From positions 62,001 through 126,000 of the forward strand of contig JAOARG010000077.1 of the NCBI GenBank assembly GCA_025210655.1: a stretch of 64,000 bases of DNA, written 5' to 3'. Source of the stretch: Bacillota bacterium. Lineage in GTDB: Bacteria; Bacillota; Clostridia; Peptostreptococcales; Acidaminobacteraceae. The position numbers and the translations under genes were made by a program. Below, one piece after another: positions 34,330 through 43,027 of this stretch; within the stretch, counting starts at the first letter, position 1, and every line of letters begins with the position of its first letter. The notes under the pieces were generated by a model, which did not search any database, was not told the origin of the DNA, and saw only the letters and a program-made list of their open reading frames with translations.

Positions 34330-35703
34330 ATGAGAAAAATTGACATGACCAAGGGTAATATTATTAAGAGTCTTTTTACCTTGGCTCTTCCGATTATGGG
34401 AACATCTTTCATGCAGATGGCCTATAATATGACTGACCTTATATGGATAGGTAAAACTGGTAGTAAAGCTGTTGCAGCTGTTGGAACGGCTGGCTTTTTT
34501 ATGTGGTTTGGATTTGCATTTATAATGTATACCAAACTTGGTGCTGAAATTGGTGTTGCCCAGACTGTAGGTGCTGGTGACCATGAAGGTACAAGAAAAT
34601 TTGTTGATGGAACCATAAAGATAAATATATTTTTAGGAGCCATGTATGCGGCAATACTTGTTATATTTAGGGAGCAAATGATAGGCTTCTTTAATATAGA
34701 GGATAAAGAAGTTGTATCAATGGGAATTACTTATTTGAGAATAGTAGCACTTTTCGCTAATATCAACTTTATCATACCTTTATTTACAGGTATTTATAAT
34801 GGACTTGGGGATAGTAAGAAACCATTCTTATTCAATGGAATTGGTTTAATTGTTAATATTATTCTTGATCCACTTTTAATACTTGGAATAGGTCCCTTTC
34901 CTCAAATGGGGGTTGCTGGAGCAGCCATTGCAACTGTATTTTCCCAAGTAGTAGTATTCATAGTATTTATGATTAACCTGAGAAATCATAAGGACCTTTT
35001 CAAAGGTTTTAAAATATTTAAAATGCCTGATTTTGAATATGTGAAAAAAATAAACAAAATTGGATTTCCGCCGGGAATACAAAGTGCTTTATTTACACTT
35101 ATAGCCATGGTTATAGCTAGAATAATAGCTTCATTTGGAGAAATACCAATAGCGGTTCAAAAGGTTGGATCACAAATTGAAGCCATATCATGGATGAGTG
35201 CAAGTGGATTTTCAACAGCCCTTGGAGCATTTACAGGACAGAACTATGGAGCTAAAAAATATGACAGGGTAAGGGAAGGTTTTAAAAAGGCAATGAGTCT
35301 GATGGGGGTATTCGGTTTATTTACATCAGCAGTCCTGATTATATTTGCTGAGCCTTTATTTGCAATCTTTATAAATGAGCCAGAAGCAATTAAAGTAGGA
35401 ACAGGATACCTGAAAATATTAGGATTATCCCAGCTATTTATGTGTATAGAAATTACAACAGCCGGAGCATTTAATGGAATAGCAAAAACATCACCACCAT
35501 CAATCGTAAGTATATCCTTTAATATATTAAGAATACCACTGGCAATGTATTTAGCCTTTGGAACATCTTTGGGATTAGAAGGAATCTGGTGGGCAATCAC
35601 AATATCAAGTACCTTGAAGGGAATAGTATTATTCTCATGGTATATATTATATGTAAGGAAGTTTCCGGATTTTGGGAAGGATCTTTCTAAGGAGATAGCT
35701 TAG
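34330..35703 (+). CDS. MATE family multidrug/sodium efflux transporter
   Basis: Protein of 457 residues with twelve predicted membrane helices in two similar halves. Typical MATE stretches are ALPIMGTSFMQMAYNMTDLIW at the N-terminus (key residues P-x-x-x-x-x-x-x-Q-x-x-Y-N-x-x-D), IYNGLGDSKKPF, GVAGAAIATV and the second-half AFTGQNYGAKKYDRV. It exports cationic compounds using a sodium or proton gradient. It is a single gene, with its ATG after AACGGGG, flanked on both sides by hairpin arrays. Substrate is unknown. Confidence 0.92.
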   Translation: MRKIDMTKGNIIKSLFTLALPIMGTSFMQMAYNMTDLIWIGKTGSKAVAAVGTAGFFMWFGFAFIMYTKLGAEIGVAQTVGAGDHEGTRKFVDGTIKINIFLGAMYAAILVIFREQMIGFFNIEDKEVVSMGITYLRIVALFANINFIIPLFTGIYNGLGDSKKPFLFNGIGLIVNIILDPLLILGIGPFPQMGVAGAAIATVFSQVVVFIVFMINLRNHKDLFKGFKIFKMPDFEYVKKINKIGFPPGIQSALFTLIAMVIARIIASFGEIPIAVQKVGSQIEAISWMSASGFSTALGAFTGQNYGAKKYDRVREGFKKAMSLMGVFGLFTSAVLIIFAEPLFAIFINEPEAIKVGTGYLKILGLSQLFMCIEITTAGAFNGIAKTSPPSIVSISFNILRIPLAMYLAFGTSLGLEGIWWAITISSTLKGIVLFSWYILYVRKFPDFGKDLSKEIA

Positions 35704-35823
35704 CATCATTATGAATGATAGCCCAGCTATATCTTTTTGGATATAAGCTCAGCAACACATACAGTGTTAGCCCAGCGAAGTCCTTGGACTTCTAGTACAA
35801 TGAGATTTTCCTTTGGGGAAAAT
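35704..35823. repeat. array of small hairpins with an AGCCCAGC linker
   Basis: Directly after the MATE stop. Hairpins and linkers alternate: ATCATT/AATGAT (35705-35719), AGCCCAGC, TATATC/GATATA (35728-35745), AGCTCAGC, AACAC/GTGTT (35754-35768), AGCCCAGC, GAAGTCC/GGACTTC (35777-35792), then TAGTACAATGAG and ATTTTCC/GGAAAAT (35805-35823). Stems are 5-7 bp and all differ. The last hairpin resembles the TATTTCC/GGAAATA hairpin of the array upstream of the MATE gene. It fills the first third of the 358-bp gap; a terminator and the rbsR promoter fill much of the rest. Confidence 0.8.
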
Positions 35824-35846
35824 AATATTTGAATAAATAGCTTATT

Positions 35847-35876
35847 AGACCTTGCTTAAACAGCAAGGTCTGTTTT
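35847..35876 (+). terminator. intrinsic terminator
   Basis: Perfect stem AGACCTTGC / GCAAGGTCT with a seven-base loop followed by GTTTT. Confidence 0.85.
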
Positions 35877-35982
35877 GATTTGAAAGTTATTAATACCTTC
35901 CTTTTCCCCCTCGTGAAAACAATTTTAGGCAACCTTAGGCAGCTAAAATTTCCACTAAAATCATGTATACATTCCAAAACTA

Positions 35983-36010
35983 TTGATTTCCTAAAAACTT
36001 TTGTTATAAT
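35983..36010 (+). promoter_or_regulatory. promoter of rbsR
   Basis: TTGATT (35983-35988) and perfect TATAAT (36005-36010) with a 16-bp spacer, 52 bp before the start. Confidence 0.7.
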
Positions 36011-36025
36011 AAAACTATATTTAGG

Positions 36026-36035
36026 TAAACGTTTA
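36026..36035. promoter_or_regulatory. RbsR operator before rbsR
   Basis: TAAACGTTTA, a perfect LacI-family palindrome about 10 bp past the predicted transcription start of rbsR. The same core recurs before rbsK, so the repressor probably controls itself. Confidence 0.75.
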
Positions 36036-36061
36036 ACTAACGTTGCATCGGAAGGTGAATT

Positions 36062-37063
36062 ATGAAGGTTACTATAAAAGATATAGCTAGATTGTCTGGT
36101 TTTTCAACGGCTACAGTGTCTAAAGTCATCAATGGAAAAGACGAAAATATTACAAAAGAGACTAGGGAAAAGGTCCTCAGGATTGCTCAGGAACATAACT
36201 ATGTTCCTAATACTATTGCCAGAAGTATGGTTACTAAAAAGACTAGAACTATTGGTCTTATTATTCCTGACATAGTGAATCCCTTTTTCCCTGAAGTTGC
36301 CCGTGGTGCTGAGGATATGGCCAGTAAGATGGGATATAATCTAATATTATGTAATACGGATAATGATCAGAAAAAAGAAGAAAAATACATAAACATGCTT
36401 GAAGAAAAGATGGTTGATGGAATTATCTTTACTGCTTCTAGTAAGGGCTTTACCGATTTGGAAAGGCTTAAGAGGCTTAAGGTTCCAGTAATCTTTGTTG
36501 ATAGAGATGTTGAGTGTGATGATATTTTAGGTAAGATTACTGTTAATAATGAGCTGGGGGCATATGAAGGTGTAAGTCATATGATACATAAGGGTATGAA
36601 AAAAATAATTCATATTACAGGTTCTCTTTCAAACAAGCCGGCTGATGATAGACTACAGGGATATAAGAAGGCCCTTATGAAAAATAAAATTGAATATTCT
36701 CCTGACAATGTCTTTGAGGGAGACTTTACTGTTGGTTGGGGTTATAAAGCTGTTGAAAAAGCCTTTGAAAGGGGTATAAACTTTGATGGAGTGTTTTGTG
36801 GCAATGACCTGATTGCCATTGGAGTAATTAAAGCCCTTAAGAAAAAAGGCATATCGGTTCCCCAGCAGTGTGGTGTTGTGGGATTTGATGATATAGAGAT
36901 TTCAGCAATGATGGTACCATCACTTACAACAGTATCCCAGCCTAAGTATGATATGGGAAATATCACAGCAAAGGTTTTAATAGATATTATTGAGGGTAAG
37001 GAAAAGAGCAAGAACATAGATATAGTTTTGGAATCTTATCTTATCGAGCGGGAGACAACATAG
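36062..37063 (+). CDS. rbsR: LacI-family ribose operon repressor (RbsR)
   Basis: Protein of 333 residues with the LacI helix-turn-helix at the N-terminus (KDIARLSGFSTATVSKVING) and hinge helix (NTIARSMVTKKTRTIGLIIP), followed by a periplasmic-binding-like effector domain with FCGNDLIAIGVIKAL and GVVGFDDIEIS. It sits immediately upstream of rbsK and both genes have the operator core TAAACGTTTA. It is therefore assigned as the ribose repressor. The ATG follows GGAAGGTG. Confidence 0.9.
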   Translation: MKVTIKDIARLSGFSTATVSKVINGKDENITKETREKVLRIAQEHNYVPNTIARSMVTKKTRTIGLIIPDIVNPFFPEVARGAEDMASKMGYNLILCNTDNDQKKEEKYINMLEEKMVDGIIFTASSKGFTDLERLKRLKVPVIFVDRDVECDDILGKITVNNELGAYEGVSHMIHKGMKKIIHITGSLSNKPADDRLQGYKKALMKNKIEYSPDNVFEGDFTVGWGYKAVEKAFERGINFDGVFCGNDLIAIGVIKALKKKGISVPQQCGVVGFDDIEISAMMVPSLTTVSQPKYDMGNITAKVLIDIIEGKEKSKNIDIVLESYLIERETT

Positions 37064-37097
37064 TATAACTTATTTATAGAATAAGTTGTGCAAAAAG

Positions 37098-37127
37098 TTT
37101 TTTTCGAAATGTATATTTCGAAAAAAA
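37098..37127. repeat. 13-bp inverted repeat upstream of rbsK
   Basis: TTTTTTTCGAAAT and its exact complement with a GTAT loop, 13 bp before the rbsK operator. No T run follows. A second hairpin, AACTTATT/AATAAGTT (37067-37087), precedes it and may end the rbsR transcript. Confidence 0.6.
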
Positions 37128-37139
37128 TTTAAGTATAGA

Positions 37140-37151
37140 TTAAACGTTTAA
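37140..37151. promoter_or_regulatory. RbsR operator before rbsKDACB
   Basis: TTAAACGTTTAA is a perfect 12-bp palindrome 24 bp before the rbsK start and shares its core with the operator of rbsR. Confidence 0.82.
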
Positions 37152-37175
37152 CTTGTTGCAAATAGGAGGTTTGGC

Positions 37176-38084
37176 ATGAAAAAAATTTTGGTGGTTGGTA
37201 GCCTTAACATGGATTTGGTTACGGAACTAAATAGAACTCCTAAGGTTGGAGAAACAACAATAGGGGGAAATATAGTAAAGATACCAGGTGGAAAGGGAGC
37301 CAATCAGTGTGCTGCAATGGCAAGATTAGGTGCGGATGTTTCTATGATTGGTCGAGTTGGTAAGGATGAATACGGTGATATCCTTATTGACACTTTAAAG
37401 GAATTTGGAGCAAAAACGGATGGTATAAAAAAAGATGAAAAGGTGGATACGGGACTTGCTTTTATTATGGTAAATGCTGATGGGGATAATTCTATCGTAG
37501 TTATTCCAGGGGCAAACTTTTCTTTAGTAAAAGAAGATATATCACGGGATATGGTCGAGGAATGTGATTTTGTAGTTGCTCAGTTTGAGACGCCCCTTGA
37601 GATCGTAAAGGAAGTTTTTAGAATATCTAAGGAACTTGGGAAAAAGAATGTTCTTAATCCAGCTCCAGCTAAGGAAATAGATGATGAAATGATTTCCCTT
37701 GTGGATATATTGGTTCCCAATGAGACGGAGTTAGAAATTCTAACTGCCATAAAAATTAATGGAATGGATGATATAGATAGGGGAGCTAAAGCACTCCTTG
37801 ATAAGGGTGTTGAAGAGGTAATAGTTACCCTTGGAAAGGACGGATCTAAATACTATAGCAAGGATAAAACAATTAAGGTTGATGGAAAAGTTGTAAAGGC
37901 AGTAGATACAACTGCTGCTGGGGATAGTTATATTGGTGGGCTTATTTACAGTCTATCTAAGGGTATGGAGATTGAGGAAGCTATGAATTATGCAACCATG
38001 GTTTCTGCACTAACGGTTACTAAGAAAGGAGCTCAAAGTTCTCTTCCTAGTGCCAAGGAGATTAAGGATTATTTCAATTTGTAA
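37176..38084 (+). CDS. rbsK: ribokinase (RbsK)
   Basis: PfkB-family kinase of 302 residues that phosphorylates ribose to ribose 5-phosphate. The first signature is GGKGANQCAAMARLGADVSM (about residue 38) and the second, with catalytic Asp, is DTTAAGDSYIGGL (about residue 247). NPAPAKEID and PNETELE are typical. The ATG follows AGGAGG. First structural gene of the ribose operon. Confidence 0.95.
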   Translation: MKKILVVGSLNMDLVTELNRTPKVGETTIGGNIVKIPGGKGANQCAAMARLGADVSMIGRVGKDEYGDILIDTLKEFGAKTDGIKKDEKVDTGLAFIMVNADGDNSIVVIPGANFSLVKEDISRDMVEECDFVVAQFETPLEIVKEVFRISKELGKKNVLNPAPAKEIDDEMISLVDILVPNETELEILTAIKINGMDDIDRGAKALLDKGVEEVIVTLGKDGSKYYSKDKTIKVDGKVVKAVDTTAAGDSYIGGLIYSLSKGMEIEEAMNYATMVSALTVTKKGAQSSLPSAKEIKDYFNL

Positions 38085-38096
38085 GGGAGTGATTTG

Positions 38097-38492
38097 GTGA
38101 AAAAGGGAAATTTGTTTAATTCCAAAATTAATGAGGTTATATCAAAAATGGGACATACGGATCTTATAGTTATTGCTGATGCAGGACTTCCCATACCAGA
38201 TGGGGTTGAAAGAATTGATATATCCTTGACTAAAGATGTTCCTACTTTTATCGAAACCTTAAAAGTTTTTTTAGAAAATTTTGAGGCAGAGGGAATAATT
38301 TTAGCAGAGGAGATAAAGAGCAAGAATGAAAATGTCCTTTCACAGATTGAAGAATTGTTGCAAGGCATAGAAGTTGAGTATGTTAGCCATGAAAAGTTTA
38401 AGAAGATCACAAAGGATGCCAAGGGAATTATCAGAACAGGGGAATGTACCCCATACGCCAATATCATTTTAAAATCAGGCGTAATATTTTAG
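38097..38492 (+). CDS. rbsD: D-ribose pyranase (RbsD)
   Basis: Protein of 131 residues that interconverts pyranose and furanose forms of ribose before phosphorylation. Active-site residues of the family are present: His in KMGHTDLIVIADAGLP, His in YVSHEKFK, and Tyr/Asn in TPYANIIL. The start is GTG at 38097, seven bases after AAGGGAG; a TTG one codon earlier is less likely. It lies 12 bp after rbsK and 11 bp before rbsA. Confidence 0.95.
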   Translation: MKKGNLFNSKINEVISKMGHTDLIVIADAGLPIPDGVERIDISLTKDVPTFIETLKVFLENFEAEGIILAEEIKSKNENVLSQIEELLQGIEVEYVSHEKFKKITKDAKGIIRTGECTPYANIILKSGVIF

Positions 38493-38503
38493 GAGTGAAT
38501 AGT

Positions 38504-40000
38504 ATGGACTATATTTTGCAAATGAAGGGTGTAAGCAAGGTTTTTCCTGGGGTTAGAGCTCTTGATGATGTTCACTTCAATATACCGAGGGGCAAGGTAA
38601 TGGCTCTTCTTGGGGAGAATGGTGCCGGAAAATCTACCTTGATGAAAATACTTTCTGGTGTATATGAAAGAACTCAGGGTGAAATACTTCTTAATGGAAA
38701 TGCTGTTGAGTTTAAAAATCCTAGGGAGGCTCAAGAACACAAGATAGCAATAATTCATCAGGAACTGAATCTTCTTCCTGAGCTTTCTATAGGAGAAAAT
38801 ATTTTTATAGGTAGGGAGCCTGTAAATATGTTTGGAAAAATTAATTGGAAAGAACTTCATAGTGAATCCCGTAAATTACTTGAAGAACTTGATTTTAAAG
38901 AGGATTCCAAAATGAAGGTTGGGGATCTAAGTATAGGTAAGAAGCAGATGGTAGAGATAGCTAAGGCACTTTCTCTAGATGCTGAAATTATAATAATGGA
39001 CGAACCAACAGATGCCCTTACGGACAATGAAACCCTGACCCTGTTTTCAGTAATAAATAAGTTAAGGGAGAGTGGGAAAAGTATAGTGTATATATCCCAT
39101 AGACTTAATGAGATATTCCAAATATGTGACTATGTAACTGTTTTAAGGGATGGTCAGTTTATAGATGAATGTCTTGTAAGTGATATAGATGAAGATAAGC
39201 TAATCGAACTTATGGTAGGGAGAAAACTTACGGAACAATATCCTAGATTAAAGGTTGATTTAGGTGAAGAGGTCCTTAAGGTAGAAAATCTTACTAATAA
39301 ATTTATAAAGGATGTTTCCTTTTCTGTTAGAAAGGGAGAAATACTTGGAGTAGCAGGGCTTATGGGAGCAGGAAGAACTGAACTTGCTAAAAGTATATAT
39401 GGGGCTATTGCCCTTGATAGTGGACTTATATATATTGATGGAAATCAGGTTAGTATTAAGTCATCCCATGATGCTATAAATAAGGGTATATCATATGTTT
39501 CTGAGGACAGGAAAAAGGATGGCCTTGTCCTTTCGATGGATGTAAAGAAGAATATGAGTCTTTCTGCCCTTGAAAAGTTTTCTAATGCCATAGGTTTTAT
39601 TGATATGAAGAGTGAAACTAAGGAAGCTGAGGACTATGTTGAAAAGATTTCTATCAAGACTCCAAGTCTTAAACAGAAGATAAAGAATCTTAGTGGTGGT
39701 AATCAGCAGAAGGTTAGTATTTCAAAGAGTCTTATGACAGCGCCAAAGGTTCTGATACTCGATGAACCAACCAGGGGTGTAGATGTTGGTGCTAAGAAGG
39801 AGATATATGATCTTATGAATACCTTTAAAGAAGAGGGGATGTCAATCATTATGATTTCTTCTGAAATACCAGAAATACTGGGTCTTTCAGATAGGATAAT
39901 GGTAGTTCATGAGGGATCTATATCGGGAATTCTTGAGAATGATAATGTCACCCAAGAGGATATCATGAGGTTGGCAGTTGGAGTTAGGGGGGCAAATTAA
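38504..40000 (+). CDS. rbsA: ribose ABC transporter ATP-binding protein (RbsA)
   Basis: Protein of 498 residues with two ABC domains. The first has Walker A GENGAGKST and signature LSIGKKQM (a degenerate LSGGQ). The second has the altered Walker-like GLMGAGRTEL and signature LSGGNQQKVS with LDEPTRGVDVGAK. This asymmetry is normal for sugar transporters of this class. The start at 38504 is set by AGGAGTGA; upstream in-frame codons are inside rbsD. The stop overlaps the rbsC start (TAATG). Confidence 0.95.
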   Translation: MDYILQMKGVSKVFPGVRALDDVHFNIPRGKVMALLGENGAGKSTLMKILSGVYERTQGEILLNGNAVEFKNPREAQEHKIAIIHQELNLLPELSIGENIFIGREPVNMFGKINWKELHSESRKLLEELDFKEDSKMKVGDLSIGKKQMVEIAKALSLDAEIIIMDEPTDALTDNETLTLFSVINKLRESGKSIVYISHRLNEIFQICDYVTVLRDGQFIDECLVSDIDEDKLIELMVGRKLTEQYPRLKVDLGEEVLKVENLTNKFIKDVSFSVRKGEILGVAGLMGAGRTELAKSIYGAIALDSGLIYIDGNQVSIKSSHDAINKGISYVSEDRKKDGLVLSMDVKKNMSLSALEKFSNAIGFIDMKSETKEAEDYVEKISIKTPSLKQKIKNLSGGNQQKVSISKSLMTAPKVLILDEPTRGVDVGAKKEIYDLMNTFKEEGMSIIMISSEIPEILGLSDRIMVVHEGSISGILENDNVTQEDIMRLAVGVRGAN

Positions 40001-40938
40001 TGGAAAAAGTATTACCATATTTGAAAAAGTACAAATCAGTTGTGGGTTTAGTAATATTCTCTCTGATTATTGCACTTTTAAATGATAGATTTATACAGCT
40101 ATCAAATATTTTAAATGTTCTTAGACAATCGTCAATAAATGCAATTATTGCCGCAGGTATGACTTTTGTAATTCTTACAGGTGGTATAGACCTTTCGGTA
40201 GGGTCCACTCTGGCAATTACAGGAGCTTTTGCAGCCAGTATGATATTTTCGGGAATGAATCCATTCTTAGTAATAATTATTACCCTTCTTGCCGGTGGAG
40301 CGATTGGTGCAGTAAATGGCTTGGTTATCAGTAAGGGTAAAGTACAGCCCTTTATTGCGACCCTAGGTATTATGACACTGGTTAGGGGATATACCCTTGT
40401 TTATACAAATGGTAAGCCCCTTTCAACTGGTTATGAAGCAAATGCAGAACTATTTTCAAAAATCGGTACTGGATATTGGTTGGGGATTCCTATTCCAATA
40501 TATATTATGATAATTGTCTTCGTGCTGGGATATTATATCCTTAATCACACTAGAATGGGTAGATACGTTTATTCATTGGGTGGAAATGAAGAGGCTACTA
40601 AGCTTTCCGGTATCAATGTAAACAAGGTTAAGATTTTCGTTTATTCCATAAGTGGTGTTTTAGCAGCACTTTCGGGTATTATAATTACTGCAAGACTTTC
40701 TTCAGCACAACCAACAGCAGGATCAGGATATGAACTTGATGCTATTGCAGCAGTTGTACTTGGGGGAACAAGCCTTGCAGGTGGTTTTGGATCAATACTT
40801 GGAACAATTATAGGAGCCCTTATTATTGGTATCCTGAATAATGCCTTAAACCTGATGGATGTATCATCATACTATCAGGCTGTTGCAAAGGGTATAGTAA
40901 TTCTTATTGCTGTACTAATCGATAGAAAAGAAAATTAA
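40000..40938 (+). CDS. rbsC: ribose ABC transporter permease (RbsC)
   Basis: Membrane permease of 312 residues with about ten helices. Family motifs are GMTFVILTGGIDLSVGS, the coupling stretch GGNEEATKLSGINV, and VLGGTSLAGGFGSILGT. It overlaps rbsA by one base. It forms the membrane channel of the importer together with RbsA and the binding protein encoded downstream. Confidence 0.95.
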   Translation: MEKVLPYLKKYKSVVGLVIFSLIIALLNDRFIQLSNILNVLRQSSINAIIAAGMTFVILTGGIDLSVGSTLAITGAFAASMIFSGMNPFLVIIITLLAGGAIGAVNGLVISKGKVQPFIATLGIMTLVRGYTLVYTNGKPLSTGYEANAELFSKIGTGYWLGIPIPIYIMIIVFVLGYYILNHTRMGRYVYSLGGNEEATKLSGINVNKVKIFVYSISGVLAALSGIIITARLSSAQPTAGSGYELDAIAAVVLGGTSLAGGFGSILGTIIGALIIGILNNALNLMDVSSYYQAVAKGIVILIAVLIDRKEN

Positions 40939-40942
40939 AATT

Positions 40943-41130
40943 AAAGGATCAATTATCTATTAGATAATTGAAACCTTTGATATATAAAGCCACTTAAAAA
41001 ATACCGACAGTTGATTCTTAAGCGCAATATGTTGGGTTCCATAATTGATAAGAAGATATATATTGTGGTGTAAGAATTTTAAAATTGATTTTTACAGTGG
41101 CCAGTAATTTACACCAAACTTAAAGTTTGG
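40943..41130 (+). other. hairpin-rich leader between rbsC and rbsB
   Basis: Strong hairpin AAAGG-TCAATTATCTA / TAGATAATTGA-CCTTT (40943-40978) just after rbsC without a T run, then a long-range stem GGTGTAA (41067-41073) with TTACACC (41109-41115), and CCAAACT/AGTTTGG (41114-41130) that competes with it. These may stabilise the rbsB part of the mRNA or attenuate it. Confidence 0.55.
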
Positions 41131-41156
41131 GAATTATGAAAATGGGGAGGAAGAAA

Positions 41157-42911
41157 ATGAGAAAGATTTTAGCATTAGTTATGGTATTTGCTCTTGCTTT
41201 ATCAGCACTAGTAGGTTGTTCACAACCTGAAAAACCAGCTGCTGAGGAGCCAATGGAAGGAGCACAAAAGTTAGGTTTAATTGTATCTACCCTTAACAAT
41301 CCATTCTTTGTTACATTAAAAGAGGGTGCAGAAGCTAAGGCGGCTGAATTGGGATTAGAACTTGTTGTACTTGATTCTCAGAACGACCCAGCTAAGGAAT
41401 TAGGAAATGTAGAGGACCTTATTACTAAAGAGGTATCTGTGATTCTTATTAATCCAACAGATTCAGATGCTGTTGGATCTTCAATCAAGATGGCTAACGA
41501 AAAAGGTATTCCTGTAATTACCCTTGATAGGGGAGCAAATGCAGGTGATGTAGTTACTCATATCGCATCAGACAATGTAGCTGGTGGAGTAATGGCTGGT
41601 GAGTACATCGTTGAAATTCTTGGTGGAAAAGGTAAGGTAGTTGAGTTAGAAGGTATTGCTGGAACATCTGCTGCTAGAGATAGGGGTAAAGGTTTCAACG
41701 AAGCAGCTGATAAGGCAGGACTAGAAGTAGTAGCAAGACAGGTTGCAGACTTTGATAGAACTAAGGGACTTTCTGTAATGGAAAATATCCTTCAAGCACA
41801 GCCAGAGATAGATGCTGTATTTGCTCATAATGATGAAATGGCACTTGGAGCAGTTAAGGCAATTGAAGCAAGTGGAAGAGATATCAAGGTAGTTGGATTT
41901 GATGCTACTGATGATGCAGTTAAGGCAGTTGAAGATGGAATGATGGCAGCAACAGTTGCACAGCAACCATCTCTAATTGGTAGTCTTGGTGTTGAATATG
42001 CAAATAAGGTAATGATGGGTGAAACTATTGAAGCATCAATTCCTGTAGCTCTTAAGCTTGTTAAGTCTGACAAAATGGGCGGAGAAATGATGATGATGGG
42101 TAATGGAGAAAAAGTTGGTTTGGTAGTGTCTACTTTAAACAATCCATTCTTCGTTACATTAAAAGAAGGTGCAGAGGCAAAAGCTAAAGAAATGAATCTT
42201 GAGCTTCTAGTACTTGATTCTCAAAATGACCCAGCTAAGGAACTAGGAAATGTAGAAGATCTTATTACTAAGGAAGTTTCAGTAATTCTTATTAATCCTA
42301 CTGATTCAGATGCAGTAGTAAGTTCGATTAGAATGGCTAACGAAAAAGGTATTCCAGTAATTACTCTAGATAGGGGAGCTGCTGCAGGTGATGTAGTTAC
42401 TCATATTGCATCAGACAATGTGGCTGGTGGAGTTATGGCTGGTGAATATATTGTTGAGTTATTAGGTGGAAAAGGTAAAGTAGTTGAGTTAGAAGGTATC
42501 GCTGGAACATCTGCTGCTAGAGATAGGGGTAAAGGTTTCAACGAAGCAGCTGACAAGGCTGGACTAGAAGTAGTAGCAAGACAGGTTGCAGACTTCGATA
42601 GAACTAAAGGATTAAATGTTATGGAAAATATCCTTCAGGCACAACCAGAGATAGATGCTGTATTTGCTCATAATGATGAAATGGCACTTGGAGCAGTTAA
42701 GGCAATCGAGGCAAGCGGAAGAGATATCAAGGTAGTTGGATTTGATGCTACTGATGATGCCGTTAAGGCAGTTGAAGACGGAGCTATGGCAGCAACAGTT
42801 GCACAGCAACCAGCTTTAATTGGTAGTCTTGGTGTTGAAAATGCACTTAAGGTAATCATGGGTGAATCTGTAGATTCAGCTATACCTGTTGATTTAATGT
42901 TAGTTAAATAA
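41157..42911 (+). CDS. rbsB: tandem-duplicated ribose-binding lipoprotein (RbsB-RbsB)
   Basis: Protein of 584 residues, about twice the normal size of RbsB. A single lipoprotein signal peptide ends in ALVGC (Cys21). Two complete binding domains follow, at about 38-310 and 319-584, exactly 281 residues (843 bp) apart. Both keep the ribose-contact pattern: [41 protein letters not shown] and VAQQP. The linker is Met/Gly rich ([15 protein letters not shown]). DNA of the two halves is almost identical around 41638-41790 and 42481-42633, less so elsewhere, indicating a recent duplication or gene conversion. The start at 41157 follows GGGGAGG. Both domains should bind ribose; delivery to RbsAC is inferred. 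Confidence 0.93.
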   Translation: MRKILALVMVFALALSALVGCSQPEKPAAEEPMEGAQKLGLIVSTLNNPFFVTLKEGAEAKAAELGLELVVLDSQNDPAKELGNVEDLITKEVSVILINPTDSDAVGSSIKMANEKGIPVITLDRGANAGDVVTHIASDNVAGGVMAGEYIVEILGGKGKVVELEGIAGTSAARDRGKGFNEAADKAGLEVVARQVADFDRTKGLSVMENILQAQPEIDAVFAHNDEMALGAVKAIEASGRDIKVVGFDATDDAVKAVEDGMMAATVAQQPSLIGSLGVEYANKVMMGETIEASIPVALKLVKSDKMGGEMMMMGNGEKVGLVVSTLNNPFFVTLKEGAEAKAKEMNLELLVLDSQNDPAKELGNVEDLITKEVSVILINPTDSDAVVSSIRMANEKGIPVITLDRGAAAGDVVTHIASDNVAGGVMAGEYIVELLGGKGKVVELEGIAGTSAARDRGKGFNEAADKAGLEVVARQVADFDRTKGLNVMENILQAQPEIDAVFAHNDEMALGAVKAIEASGRDIKVVGFDATDDAVKAVEDGAMAATVAQQPALIGSLGVENALKVIMGESVDSAIPVDLMLVK

Positions 42912-42934
42912 ATCTTATTTTATCAGTAAAGATG

Positions 42935-42998
42935 CAGATCATATGTTGATGACTTGAAAATTTCAAGACTATTCATATGGTCTGTTCTTTCTTTTTTT
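42935..42998 (+). terminator. terminator of the ribose operon
   Basis: Outer stem CAGATCATATG / CATATGGTCTG enclosing a second stem CTTGAAA/TTTCAAG, followed by a T-rich run. Confidence 0.88.
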
Positions 42999-43027
42999 GA
43001 TAAAATCATATTACAGGGGGTGTAGCT

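Noticed and set aside
35880..36065. 61-codon plus-strand frame before rbsR
   Set aside because: It spans the rbsR promoter and operator, has no ribosome binding site, and its translation shows no protein-like pattern.
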